A stretch of 38,335 bases of DNA from Acidobacteriota bacterium (lineage in GTDB: Bacteria; Acidobacteriota; Holophagae; Holophagales; Holophagaceae), in NCBI GenBank assembly GCA_021802985.1, contig JAJZQW010000018.1, positions 1-38,335 of the forward strand. The letters run 5' to 3'. Below the pieces are notes generated by a model. It worked only from the letters and a program-made list of their open reading frames with translations. It made no database searches and was not told where the DNA came from. Made by a program: the position numbers and the translations under genes. This document shows positions 7,681-16,162 of the stretch, in pieces; position 1 is the stretch's first letter, and each line of letters begins with the position of its first letter.

Positions 7681-9090
7681 GTGGACGCAGAACAGGCACG
7701 AATGAAGATCGACACATGTTGGGACAATGAAATTGTCCCGGCACTGGTTCGCTACATCCAGATTCCCAACCAGTCGCCCGATTTCGATCCGGCGTGGCAG
7801 ACCAACGGGCTGATTCACCAGGCGGTCGAGTTGGCGCGCGACTGGGTGGAGAAGCAGCAGATCCCTGGCAGCCGCCTCGAGGTTCTGGCACCCGAGGGGC
7901 GCACGCCCCTGCTGCTGCTCGAAGTGGACGGCGAGGGCGATGGCACGGTGCTGCTCTACGGGCACCTGGACAAGCAGCCGCCGACGGAAGGGTGGGAGGA
8001 GGGCCTGGGCGCCTACCTGCCGGTGATCCGGGACGGCAAGCTCTACGGGCGGGGCGGGGCGGATGACGGCTACGCGGTCTTCGCGACCGTGGCCGCCATC
8101 AAGGCCCTCAAGGCCCAGGGCATCAAACACCCCCGACTGGTGACGCTGATCGAGTGCTGCGAGGAGAGCGGTTCCAACGACCTGGAATACTACGTGGATC
8201 TCCTAGCCGCTCGCATCGGCACGCCCGGCCTCGTCATCTGTCTGGACTCCGGCTGCGGCAACTACGAGCAGCTGTGGAGCACCGCGTCCCTGCGAGGCGT
8301 GGTCATGGGGACGCTCACGGTCCAGGTCCTGACCGAGGGCGTTCACTCGGGGGATGCCAGCGGCATCGTCCCCTCGAGTTTCCGGATCGCGCGGCAGCTG
8401 CTGAGCCGCCTGGAGGACCCGGTCACCGGCGAGATCCTTCCTGACTGGCTGAAGGTGGAGATCCCCCCCCATCGGGTTGACGAGGCCCGCCGGACCGCCC
8501 AGGTCCTGGGCACGTCGATCTACGAATCGTTCCCCTTCGTTCCCGGCATGCGGCCGGTGACCTCTGACCTGGCGGAGCTGATGCTCAACCGGACCTGGCG
8601 GCCGACGTTGTCGGTCACTGGGCAGCAGGGCATGCCCGATGTGGAACAGGCCGGGAATGTCCTTCGCCCCCGGACGACGCTCAAGCTGTCGGTGCGCCTC
8701 CCGCCGACGCTCGATGCCGACAGGGTGGTGGCGCGCCTCAAGACGCTGCTCGAACAGGATCCACCGTACGGGGCCAAGGTCACGTTCGAGGGCGTCGATG
8801 GTGCCTCGGGGTGGGGTGCGCCGAAGCTGGCACCCTGGCTGGGGGCCGCTGTGAACGAGGCCTCTCAGGCCTTCTTCGGGAGGGAGGCCTGCTACATGGG
8901 AGAAGGGGGCTCGATCCCCTTCATGGGGATGCTGGGTGAACGCTTCCCCCAGGCGCAGTTCCTCATCACCGGCGTGCTTGGGCCCCAGAGCAATGCCCAC
9001 GGGCCCAATGAATTCCTGCACCTGCAGACGGCGAAGAACCTCACCGCCTGCGTGGCCTACGTGCTGGAGCGGTGTCACGCCGAATTGTAG
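7681..9090 (+). CDS. M20 family metallodipeptidase (carnosinase-like)
   Basis: The 469-residue cytoplasmic enzyme is of the CNDP/PepV-like M20 dipeptidase group. Dinuclear zinc ligands and catalytic residues are visible in order: LLYGHLDKQPP (His and the adjacent Asp), GRGGADDGYAVFA (bridging Asp), LIECCEESGSND (catalytic Glu plus ligand Glu), ICLDSGCGN (ligand Asp), and HGPNEFLH (last His). The lid domain spans about residues 210-370 with TEGVHSGDASG. GTG at 7681 is chosen because AGAGG lies at 7671-7675; ATG 7702 is the alternative. The gene begins just beyond the integrase remnant and has no signal peptide. Its native peptide substrate is unknown. Confidence 0.9.
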   Translation: MDAEQARMKIDTCWDNEIVPALVRYIQIPNQSPDFDPAWQTNGLIHQAVELARDWVEKQQIPGSRLEVLAPEGRTPLLLLEVDGEGDGTVLLYGHLDKQPPTEGWEEGLGAYLPVIRDGKLYGRGGADDGYAVFATVAAIKALKAQGIKHPRLVTLIECCEESGSNDLEYYVDLLAARIGTPGLVICLDSGCGNYEQLWSTASLRGVVMGTLTVQVLTEGVHSGDASGIVPSSFRIARQLLSRLEDPVTGEILPDWLKVEIPPHRVDEARRTAQVLGTSIYESFPFVPGMRPVTSDLAELMLNRTWRPTLSVTGQQGMPDVEQAGNVLRPRTTLKLSVRLPPTLDADRVVARLKTLLEQDPPYGAKVTFEGVDGASGWGAPKLAPWLGAAVNEASQAFFGREACYMGEGGSIPFMGMLGERFPQAQFLITGVLGPQSNAHGPNEFLHLQTAKNLTACVAYVLERCHAEL

Positions 9091-9148
9091 AGGGGCATCC
9101 CTCTCCGCTTCCGGAGTGCCTGGAAGGGCCTTGGCTTGCCACGCATTA

Positions 9149-9172
9149 GGAACCCCCAGAAATGGGGGTTCC
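9149..9172. terminator. Strong hairpin between the M20 peptidase and lemA
   Basis: GGAACCCCC (9149-9157), loop AGAAAT, GGGGGTTCC (9164-9172) form a perfect 9-bp stem, 58 bases past the peptidase stop. The downstream CTGTGCTT is only partly U-rich, so the termination call is good but not certain. Confidence 0.65.
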
Positions 9173-9274
9173 CTGTGCTTCAGCGAAGCGACATTCAGGA
9201 AGACCCGGCAACGCTCTGCCTCACCCTGGCCGGCGGAGTGGGTATCCTGACGGGACTTCCTTTAAGGAGGAACC

Positions 9275-9886
9275 ATGGGCTTGGGTGGAAAGATCGCGTT
9301 GGGGTGCGGCGGACTGGCGGTGCTGCTGCTGGTGGTGCTGGGCCTGGGGGTGATGGGGTCCTACAACGGGCTGAACAGCCTGAGCCAGGCGGTGGACGCC
9401 CAGTGGGGGCAGGTGGAGAACGTCTATCAGCGGCGGGCGGACCTGGTCCCGAATCTGGTGGAAACGGTGAAGGGCGCCGCGGCCTTCGAGAAGGACACGT
9501 TCCTGGCAGTCACCGAAGCCCGGGCCAAGGTGGGCCAGGTTTCCATGGGCGGCAAGGCCCCGGATTCCCCGGCGGCCATGGCCAATTTCCAGAAGGCCCA
9601 GGATGGCCTGGGTTCGGCGCTGTCCCGCCTGCTGGTGGTGGTGGAAAAGTACCCCGACCTCAAGGCCACCCAGAATTTCCGGGACCTGCAGGCCCAGTTG
9701 GAGGGCACCGAGAACCGCATCGCGGTGGAGCGCATGCGCTTCAACCAGGCGGCCCAGGCCTTCAACACCCGGCGCAACAGCTTCCCGACGGTCATGCTGG
9801 TGGGATTCTTCGGCGACCGGTTCCGGGAACGGGCCTATTTCAAGGCCCAGCCTGGGGCTGACAAGGCTCCTAAAGTCGCCTTCTAG
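9275..9886 (+). CDS. lemA: LemA family membrane protein
   Basis: LemA proteins have a single N-terminal membrane anchor and a four-helix coiled domain; their molecular role is unsettled. The ATG at 9275 has AAGGAGG at 9264-9270. The 203-residue product has a transmembrane helix at about residues 10-32 and then YNGLNSLSQAVDAQWGQVEN, QRRADLVPNLVETVKG, and ERMRFNQAAQAFNTRRNSFP, the three most conserved LemA blocks. It is the first gene of a three-gene unit with two TPM-domain genes, an arrangement recurrent in bacteria. Confidence 0.93.
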   Translation: MGLGGKIALGCGGLAVLLLVVLGLGVMGSYNGLNSLSQAVDAQWGQVENVYQRRADLVPNLVETVKGAAAFEKDTFLAVTEARAKVGQVSMGGKAPDSPAAMANFQKAQDGLGSALSRLLVVVEKYPDLKATQNFRDLQAQLEGTENRIAVERMRFNQAAQAFNTRRNSFPTVMLVGFFGDRFRERAYFKAQPGADKAPKVAF

Positions 9887-9898
9887 CCTCCCCCGCAC

Positions 9899-10636
9899 AT
9901 GCGGCGAATCCTTGTCCTGATCGGTCTGCTCGCGGGTCTTTGGGGCGGTCAGCTCCTGCGGGCCCAGGCGGCCACGCCGCCGCCGCCCACGCGTTGGGTG
10001 ACCGATGGTTCGAACCTGCTCTCCCCGGCGACGCGGGAGGGTCTGGACCGGCGCCTGCAGGCCTACCAGGAGAGTACCGGTCACCAGGTGCTGGTGTGGA
10101 TCGGGAGCACCACCGGCGGGGATCCCCTGGAGGACTGGACCGTGCGGGCCTTTGCGGCCTGGAAGGTGGGCCGCAAGGGGCTGGACGACGGCCTGGTGCT
10201 CTTCATCTTCACCGGGGATCACAAGGTCCGCATGGAAGTGGGCTATGGCCTGGAGGGCCAGGTCCCCGACATCCTGGCCTCGCGGATCATCCGGGAGACG
10301 ATCCTGCCCCGACTCAAGGCCGGAGACGGGGACGGGGCCCTCAATGAGGGGGTGGACCGCATCCTGAAGGTGATTGGCGGCGACGCCTCCGCCCGGGAGC
10401 CCCAGGACCAGGGCCGGCAGGGGGGCCAACCCATCGGGCTGGGAGGATGGATCGTCATTGGCGTGCTGGGCCTCGCGTTCCTGGTGCTGGCCATCACGCA
10501 TCCGGGCCTGGCCATCTGGCTCCTGTTCAACATCCTTTCCGGGGGCCGCGGTGGTGGGGGTGGCGGTGGTGGTGGCGGCGGCTGGTCCGGGGGGGGCGGA
10601 AGTTCCGGTGGCGGGGGAGCTTCGGGATCATGGTGA
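9899..10636 (+). CDS. Secreted TPM-domain (YgcG-like) protein with Gly-rich C-terminus
   Basis: The 245-residue protein has a signal peptide (residues 1-25). The TPM domain (about 30-160) follows, with WVTDGSNLLSPATREGLDRR, TGHQVLVWIGST, KGLDDGLVLFIF and MEVGYGLEGQVPDILASRII. A transmembrane helix lies near residues 183-213, and the tail consists almost wholly of Gly, Ser and Trp (from about residue 217). TPM domains have been proposed to bind metal or act as phosphatases in photosystem repair in plants; in bacteria the role is unclear. The poly-Gly tail is characteristic of YgcG homologues. It sits 12 bases after lemA and is probably cotranscribed. Confidence 0.88.
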   Translation: MRRILVLIGLLAGLWGGQLLRAQAATPPPPTRWVTDGSNLLSPATREGLDRRLQAYQESTGHQVLVWIGSTTGGDPLEDWTVRAFAAWKVGRKGLDDGLVLFIFTGDHKVRMEVGYGLEGQVPDILASRIIRETILPRLKAGDGDGALNEGVDRILKVIGGDASAREPQDQGRQGGQPIGLGGWIVIGVLGLAFLVLAITHPGLAIWLLFNILSGGRGGGGGGGGGGGWSGGGGSSGGGGASGSW

Positions 10637-10652
10637 GGGACGGGGAGGCCGC

Positions 10653-11099
10653 ATGGTGGGCATGAGCCGCAGGAGCCTGAGGAAGTGCGTGGACCAGGCG
10701 CGGGTGGTGGCGGCCATCCAGGAGGCCGAGCGGGTCACCTCCGGGGAGATCCGGGTTTCGGTGGCCTCCTTTTTCTGGGGGGATGTGGAGAAGACGGCCA
10801 GGAAGGCGTTCCGCCGCCTCGGCATGGAGAACACCGCCGACGGCAACGGGGTACTCATCTTCCTGGTGCCCAGCCGGAAGCGCTTCGCGATTCTCGGCGA
10901 CACGGGCATTCACGAAAAGGTCGGGCAGGCCTTCTGGCACGAGGCGTCGGAGTGCCTTGCCTCCCATTTCCGCAAGGAGGCGTTCACGGAGGGGCTGGTG
11001 GAGGTGATTCGCCTGGTGGGCGACCGTCTGGCCACCCACTTCCCGTCGACTGGGGAAGCGGATCGCAACGAACTTTCCGACGAAGTGGATTTCCAGTGA
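10653..11099 (+). CDS. Small TPM-domain protein, third gene of the lemA unit
   Basis: The 148-residue product starts at ATG 10653 with GGGGAGG at 10642-10648. It begins with a helical segment CVDQARVVAAIQEAERVTSG, followed by EIRVSVASFFWGD, TADGNGVLIFLVPSRKRFAI and GDTGIHEKVGQAFWHEASEC, corresponding to a TPM fold without signal peptide or Gly-rich tail. In relatives this short soluble form follows the secreted form, as here. It is probably cytoplasmic or membrane-associated. No catalytic residue can be asserted. Confidence 0.82.
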   Translation: MVGMSRRSLRKCVDQARVVAAIQEAERVTSGEIRVSVASFFWGDVEKTARKAFRRLGMENTADGNGVLIFLVPSRKRFAILGDTGIHEKVGQAFWHEASECLASHFRKEAFTEGLVEVIRLVGDRLATHFPSTGEADRNELSDEVDFQ

Positions 11100-11165
11100 A
11101 GGTTACGGCATAGCACACTCGGGAATTCGCAGGGTATCGTAAGCGCACCTGCACAGGAGCACACC

Positions 11166-13292
11166 ATGGCATCGAAGCCTTCCTTCTGGCTGACCCTGGC
11201 GCTCGGCGTCACGCTGAGCGGCCTGAGCCATGCACAGGACACGCCGCCTGCGGGCAGTGCGGCCACCCCCGACGATGCCTACCTGTGGCTGGAGGACATC
11301 CACGGTGCCCGTGCGATGGACTGGGTGAAGGCGCAGAACGCGCTGACCGAGAAGCGCTTCATGAACTCACCGGAGTTCACGGGGACCCGCGCGCAGATCC
11401 TGCAGGTGCTCGATTCGGATGCGCGCATTCCCTTCGTCCGGCGGATGGGCGGCTTCCTGTACAACTTCTGGCAGGACAAGGCGCATCCGCGTGGCCTCTG
11501 GCGGCGTACTACGCTGGCCGAGTACCGCAAGGCCAACCCGAAGTGGGAGGTGCTGCTCGATATCGATGCGCTGAACAAGGCTGAAGGCAAGCGCTGGGTG
11601 TTCAAGGGCGCGCAGGGGCTGAAGCCGACCTACGACCGCTACCTGGTATCGCTGTCCCCGGATGGCGGCGATGCAGTGACGGTGCGCGAGTTCGACGTTT
11701 CCACCAAGTCCTTCGTGAAGAATGGCTTCGAACTGCCGATCGCGAAGAGCCAGGTCGGCTGGATCGACCTGGACCACCTCTACGTGGGCACCGATTTCGG
11801 CCCCGGCTCGATGACCGAGTCCAGCTATCCGCGCATCGCGAAGGAATGGACGCGCGGCACGCCGCTGTCCTCGGCCACGACCGTCTATGAAGGCAAGCCC
11901 AGCGACCTTGCGGTCAGTGCCTTTCACGACCGCACCTCTGGCTATGAGCGCGACTTCGTGAATGTCGCCACCGATTTCTTCCACAGCGTGCTGTACGAGC
12001 GCAAGAACGGCAAGCTGATCCAGCTGGATGTGCCCACGGACGCCAGTGCCGATGCACACCGCGAGTGGCTGCTGGTGCAGCCGCGCTCGCCGTGGACGGT
12101 GGGGGGCGCGACCTATCCGTCCGGTGCGCTGCTGGCGATGAACTTTGACGATTTCATGGCCGGCCAGCGGGCCTTCACCGTGCTGTTCAAGCCGGATGCG
12201 CACACCGCCCTGTCGAGCTATGCGTGGACCCAGCATCACCTGATCCTCGATGTGCTGAAGGACGTCAAGAGTCAGCTGGAGGTGCTGACCCCACCCGCCA
12301 AGGCCGGCGATTGGAAGCACGCGGCCATGCCTGGCGCTCCAGCGATGAGCACGGTGAGCGTGGTGGGCACCGACCCCGACCATGGCGATGAATACTGGCT
12401 TTCCGTCTCGGGTTTCCTCGCGCCGTCGTCACTGGAGCGCGGGGTGCTGGGCGAAGGCCAGGCTCAGACGATCAAGCAGAGCCCAGCGTTCTTTGATGCT
12501 TCGAAGTTCAAGGTGAGCCAGCACTTCGTCACGTCGAAGGATGGCACCCGCGTGCCCTACTTCGAGATTGCCCCGAAGGGCATGAAGCGGGACCACAAGA
12601 ATCGCACCCTGCTGTACGGCTACGGCGGCTTCGAGGTCTCCCTGCAGCCGTTCTACAGCGGCAGCATCGGCCGGGCCTGGCTGAAGCGCGGTGGTGTCTA
12701 CGTGGTCGCCAACATCCGCGGCGGCGGCGAGTACGGCCCGGGCTGGCATCAGGCCGCTCTGCAGGCCAACCGTCCCCGCGCCTACGAGGACTTTGCGGCG
12801 GTGGCCGAGGACCTGGTCAAGCGGGGCGTCACCTCCCCAGCCCACCTCGGTGCCGAGGGCGGCAGCAACGGCGGCCTGCTGATGGGCAACATGCTCACCC
12901 AGTATCCGCAGCTGTTCGGCGCGATCGCCTGCGAGGTGCCGCTGCTGGACATGAAGCGCTACACCCACCTTTCCGCCGGCGCCTCGTGGATTGCCGAGTA
13001 CGGCAATCCGGACGATTCGAAGCAATGGTCCTTCATCAAGACCTTCTCCCCGTACCAGAACGTGAGCAAGGATGCGCATTACCCGCCCGTGCTCTTCTAC
13101 ACCACCACCAGTGACGATCGCGTGGGCCCGGCGCAGGCCCGCAAGATGGCGGCCAAGATGGAAGGCATGGGTCTCAAGCACGTGTGGTTCTTCGAGAACC
13201 TCGAAGGCGGCCACGGCGCCGGCGCCGACAACAAGCAGGCGGCCACCATGCATGCGCTGGCCTACAACTTCCTTTGGGATCACTTGAAGTAG
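11166..13292 (+). CDS. Secreted prolyl oligopeptidase family serine peptidase (S9A)
   Basis: This peptidase would cut short proline-containing peptides outside the cytoplasm. The 708-residue protein has a signal peptide (residues 1-23, ending LSHA), an N-terminal POP segment (DDAYLWLEDIHGARAMDWV), a beta-propeller to about residue 430, and an alpha/beta hydrolase domain. The catalytic triad is Ser567 in EGGSNGGLLMG, Asp650 in TSDDRVGP and His683 in EGGHGAGA. The RGGGEYGPGWH block precedes it. Codon choice looks different from neighbours, with many CCG, GCG and GAT codons instead of CCC and GCC. Together with its proteobacterial-looking N-terminus this suggests horizontal acquisition, which is inference. 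An AGGAG precedes the ATG. Confidence 0.93.
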   Translation: MASKPSFWLTLALGVTLSGLSHAQDTPPAGSAATPDDAYLWLEDIHGARAMDWVKAQNALTEKRFMNSPEFTGTRAQILQVLDSDARIPFVRRMGGFLYNFWQDKAHPRGLWRRTTLAEYRKANPKWEVLLDIDALNKAEGKRWVFKGAQGLKPTYDRYLVSLSPDGGDAVTVREFDVSTKSFVKNGFELPIAKSQVGWIDLDHLYVGTDFGPGSMTESSYPRIAKEWTRGTPLSSATTVYEGKPSDLAVSAFHDRTSGYERDFVNVATDFFHSVLYERKNGKLIQLDVPTDASADAHREWLLVQPRSPWTVGGATYPSGALLAMNFDDFMAGQRAFTVLFKPDAHTALSSYAWTQHHLILDVLKDVKSQLEVLTPPAKAGDWKHAAMPGAPAMSTVSVVGTDPDHGDEYWLSVSGFLAPSSLERGVLGEGQAQTIKQSPAFFDASKFKVSQHFVTSKDGTRVPYFEIAPKGMKRDHKNRTLLYGYGGFEVSLQPFYSGSIGRAWLKRGGVYVVANIRGGGEYGPGWHQAALQANRPRAYEDFAAVAEDLVKRGVTSPAHLGAEGGSNGGLLMGNMLTQYPQLFGAIACEVPLLDMKRYTHLSAGASWIAEYGNPDDSKQWSFIKTFSPYQNVSKDAHYPPVLFYTTTSDDRVGPAQARKMAAKMEGMGLKHVWFFENLEGGHGAGADNKQAATMHALAYNFLWDHLK

Positions 13293-13316
13293 GGCCTCCC
13301 AGGCCCTGTTCGCGAA

Positions 13317-13344
13317 CCCCTGTCTCCACGTTTGGGGACGGGGG
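13317..13344. terminator. Hairpin between the convergent peptidase and aldo/keto reductase genes
   Basis: CCCCTGTC (13317-13324) pairs with GACGGGGG (13337-13344) including one G-T pair. It lies in the 63-base convergent gap and could terminate from either side; no clear T-run follows. Confidence 0.4.
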
Positions 13345-13355
13345 CTTGCCTGTGC

Positions 13356-14354
13356 TCAGGTGAAGCCGAGCACGGGGTGCGGAACATACGGCGCTTCGAG
13401 GGCCGCGATTTCCTCGGGATCCAAGCGCAGCGCAACGGCTGCGACGGCGTCCTGGAGATGGTGCGGTCGGGTGGCACCGACGATGGGTGCGGTGATGCCC
13501 GGCTTGCTGAGCATCCAGGCCAGCGCGACCTGGGCGCGGGCGACGCCCCGTCGTTCGGAGACCTCACCAAGACGATCGACGGTCTTCTGGTCGGCCCCTT
13601 CGGTCTGGGCGTACAGCTGCATCCCGAACTGGTCCGTCTCGTAGCGTTTGGTGCGCTCGGTCTGCCAGGGGCGGGCCAGGCGGCCACGCGCCAGGGGGCT
13701 CCAGGGGATCACGCCGATGCCCTCGGCTTGGCAGAGCGGCAGCATCTCCCGTTCCTCCTCCCGGTAGAGCAGGTTGTAGTGGTTCTGCATGGAGACGAAG
13801 CGGGCCCAGCCGTGGCGCTCGGACAGGTAGAGGGCCTTGGCGAACTGCCAGGCGTACATGGATGAGGCGCCGATGTAGCGCACCTTGCCAGCCTTCACGA
13901 GGTCGTGCAGCGCCTCCAGCGTCTCCTCGATGGGCGTGGCGTAATCCCAGCGGTGGATCTGGTAGAGGTCCACGTAATCCGTCCCCAGCCGGCGGAGGCT
14001 CTCGTCGATCTCGAAGAAGATGGCTTTGCGGGACAAGCCGGCGCCATTGGGCTCGTCGCGCATGACACCGTGGACCTTGGTGGCGATGACCACGGCTTCG
14101 CGGCGGACCTGGGCCTTCAGGAACCGGCCCAGCACCTCTTCACTGGCGCCGCTGGAGTACACATTCGCGGTGTCAAAGAAGTTGATGCCGAGATCGAGCG
14201 CCTGGCGAAGGAAGGGCTGGCTCTCGGCTTCATTGAGGGACCAGGCATGCCTGCCGCCCGTGAGTTCGCCCGTGGCGGGCGCGCCATAGGTCATGCAGCC
14301 AAGACAGATGCGCGAAACCTTGAGGCCGGTCCTGCCGAGGTTGACGTGGTCCAT
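13356..14354 (-). CDS. Aldo/keto reductase
   Basis: This NADPH-dependent carbonyl reductase of the AKR superfamily has a TIM-barrel fold and 332 residues from ATG 14354 (AGGAGG just upstream). The catalytic tetrad is visible: Asp and Tyr in FFDTANVYSSGASEEVLG, Lys in VVIATKVHG and His in LYQIHRWDY. The NADP-binding end is VIPWSPLARGRLARPW and PIVGATRPHHLQDAV. It resembles the YajO/YghZ-like and AKR11 to AKR14 types. It diverges from the FAD dehydrogenase gene with a gap of about 170 bases, so shared control is possible. The natural substrate is not evident. Confidence 0.92.
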   Translation of the reverse strand: MDHVNLGRTGLKVSRICLGCMTYGAPATGELTGGRHAWSLNEAESQPFLRQALDLGINFFDTANVYSSGASEEVLGRFLKAQVRREAVVIATKVHGVMRDEPNGAGLSRKAIFFEIDESLRRLGTDYVDLYQIHRWDYATPIEETLEALHDLVKAGKVRYIGASSMYAWQFAKALYLSERHGWARFVSMQNHYNLLYREEEREMLPLCQAEGIGVIPWSPLARGRLARPWQTERTKRYETDQFGMQLYAQTEGADQKTVDRLGEVSERRGVARAQVALAWMLSKPGITAPIVGATRPHHLQDAVAAVALRLDPEEIAALEAPYVPHPVLGFT

Positions 14355-14524
14355 GATGCCTCCTGAACGGATGGGGATGACCGGGGTCGTCGCGCCGAGG
14401 GAAGTTTGGCCAAAGCCAAGCGAAGCCTCCAGCCCTATTTCACTCCCGGCTCGGTCATCCACCTGGACGATGGCCGCTGCACGGTACCCCGGCAAGGGTT
14501 ACAGTGGATCCGGCATTCATATAG

Positions 14525-16159
14525 ATGGGTGGAAGGTTCGTGAAGCGCGACCGGGCTGACGTGATCATCGCAGGGGGAGGTTTGGCCGGTCTGGTCACGG
14601 CCCATGACCTTCTTGCGTCAGGGCAGCGTGTCCTGGTGCTGGAGAAGGGGGCCGAGGCCGATCTCGGGGGCCTCGCCAAGGAATCCTTCGGGGGCGTCCA
14701 CCTGATCGGCACGCCCCAGCAGCGCCGGATGGGCATCCGGGATGACGCCGGGCTGGCGCTGCGGGACTGGGAGCGGGTCGCGGCCTTCCAGGAGGAAGAT
14801 GTGTGGCCCCGGCGCTGGGCCCGCTACTACTGCGAGAACGCCGCCGAATCCATCCACGGGTTCCTCCACGACCGGGGGATCCGGTTCCTGCCGGTGGTGA
14901 ACTGGGCCGAGCGGGGTCTCCTCCAGCCCGGCAACAGCCTGCCCCGCTGGCACATCGTGTGGGGCACGGGTCACGAGATCATCGCGCGGCTGCGAGCCGC
15001 CCTGGAGGCCCATCCCCGGCGGGAGAACCTCCAGATCCTCTGTGATCACGAGGTGTCCGGACTCACCATTGCGGGTGGGGTGGTGAAGGGCATCACGGGG
15101 CGGATCATGGGAAGCGGCGAGCCCTACGAGGCCCTCGGCGACCAGGTGGTCATCGCCTCCGGCGGCATGTGCGGAGGGGACCTTAGCCGGTTGCGGGCCC
15201 ATTGGCATGCCCCCTGGGGTGCGCCGCCCAAGGTGCTGCTCAACGGCGCCCATGCCTTCGGCGATGGGCTGCTCCATGAACAGGTCCAGCAGATCGGCGG
15301 CCAGGTCACCCATTTGGATCTCCAGTGGCACTATCCGGCGGGCATCCACCACCCCGCCCGGCGACGGCCGAACGACGGCCTCAGCCTGGTGCCGCCGCGA
15401 TCGGCCCTGTGGCTGGATGCCCGTGGGCGGAGGATCGGCCCCGTGCCGCTGGTGGGGAACACCGACACCCGGTACCTCGTGGAGGCCATCCTGAAGTCGC
15501 CCGGCCAGTACTCCTGGCAGGTGCTGAACTGGCGCATCGCCCTCAAGGAACTGGCCGTCTCGGGCTGCGATTTCATGACCGCCTTCCGGCACAAACGCCG
15601 GGGGCGCATGGTGCGGGACATGCTCTTCGGCAACCGGGAACTGGTGGAGCGCCTGGTGCGGGACTGTCCGGAGGACATCGTGGTCGCCGATACGCTTCCC
15701 GAATTGATGGACAAGATGGACCGCCTCAGCCTGGCGGGGCTTGCCCTGGACCGGAGCGGAATGGAGCAGGACCTCCTGGCCTACGACGCCGAGATCGACC
15801 GGGGCTCCGCCTTCTTCACGGACGACCAGCTGCTGCGGATCAGGGGCCTGCGGGCCTACCGGGGGGATCGTCTCCGCACCTGCAAGTTCCAGAAGATCCT
15901 CGATCGCAAGGCCGGTCCCCTGGTGGCCATCCGCGAGTTCATCCTCAGCCGGAAGAGCCTCGGGGGGATCCAGACGGATCTGGGCTGCCGGGTCCTTCGG
16001 GACGACGGAACCCCGATCCCAGGGCTGTACGCCGTGGGCGAAGCGGCGGGTTTCGGAGGCGGGGGCATCCATGGCCGGGGTGCGCTGGAAGGCACCTTCC
16101 TGGGGGCCTGTGTGCTCACCGGCCGAGCCGCGGCGCGGACCCTTGCGGGGAGAGCCTGA
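14525..16159 (+). CDS. FAD-binding dehydrogenase, 3-ketosteroid-dehydrogenase/fumarate-reductase-like
   Basis: The protein has up to 544 residues with an N-terminal Rossmann motif (ADVIIAGGGLAGLVTAHDL) and an FAD-closing block near the end (PGLYAVGEAAGFGGGGIHGR). Middle blocks such as SFGGVHLIGTPQQRRMGI, WPRRWARYYCENAAES and NSLPRWHIVWGTG match the group of uncharacterised FAD_binding_2 dehydrogenases related to KstD. The start is ambiguous: ATG 14525 has no ribosome site, while in-frame GTG 14540 has GGAAGG 3 bases upstream and starts closer to the family norm. The gene is followed 3 bases later by the thiamine-diphosphate enzyme gene, so they form an operon. The substrate is unknown. Confidence 0.87.
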   Translation: MGGRFVKRDRADVIIAGGGLAGLVTAHDLLASGQRVLVLEKGAEADLGGLAKESFGGVHLIGTPQQRRMGIRDDAGLALRDWERVAAFQEEDVWPRRWARYYCENAAESIHGFLHDRGIRFLPVVNWAERGLLQPGNSLPRWHIVWGTGHEIIARLRAALEAHPRRENLQILCDHEVSGLTIAGGVVKGITGRIMGSGEPYEALGDQVVIASGGMCGGDLSRLRAHWHAPWGAPPKVLLNGAHAFGDGLLHEQVQQIGGQVTHLDLQWHYPAGIHHPARRRPNDGLSLVPPRSALWLDARGRRIGPVPLVGNTDTRYLVEAILKSPGQYSWQVLNWRIALKELAVSGCDFMTAFRHKRRGRMVRDMLFGNRELVERLVRDCPEDIVVADTLPELMDKMDRLSLAGLALDRSGMEQDLLAYDAEIDRGSAFFTDDQLLRIRGLRAYRGDRLRTCKFQKILDRKAGPLVAIREFILSRKSLGGIQTDLGCRVLRDDGTPIPGLYAVGEAAGFGGGGIHGRGALEGTFLGACVLTGRAAARTLAGRA

Positions 16160-16162
16160 ACC

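Noticed and set aside
9091..9115. GGGCATCCCTCTCCGC as a possible copy of the tRNA-Ser 3' end (attachment repeat)
   Set aside because: It shares only a short CCCTCTCCGC-like run with the tRNA end after allowing a gap, which is too weak for an att site and lies beyond the intact M20 gene.
10543..10625. GGT/GGC-rich run as a DNA microsatellite
   Set aside because: It is in frame and encodes the Gly-rich tail common to YgcG-like TPM proteins, so coding function explains it.
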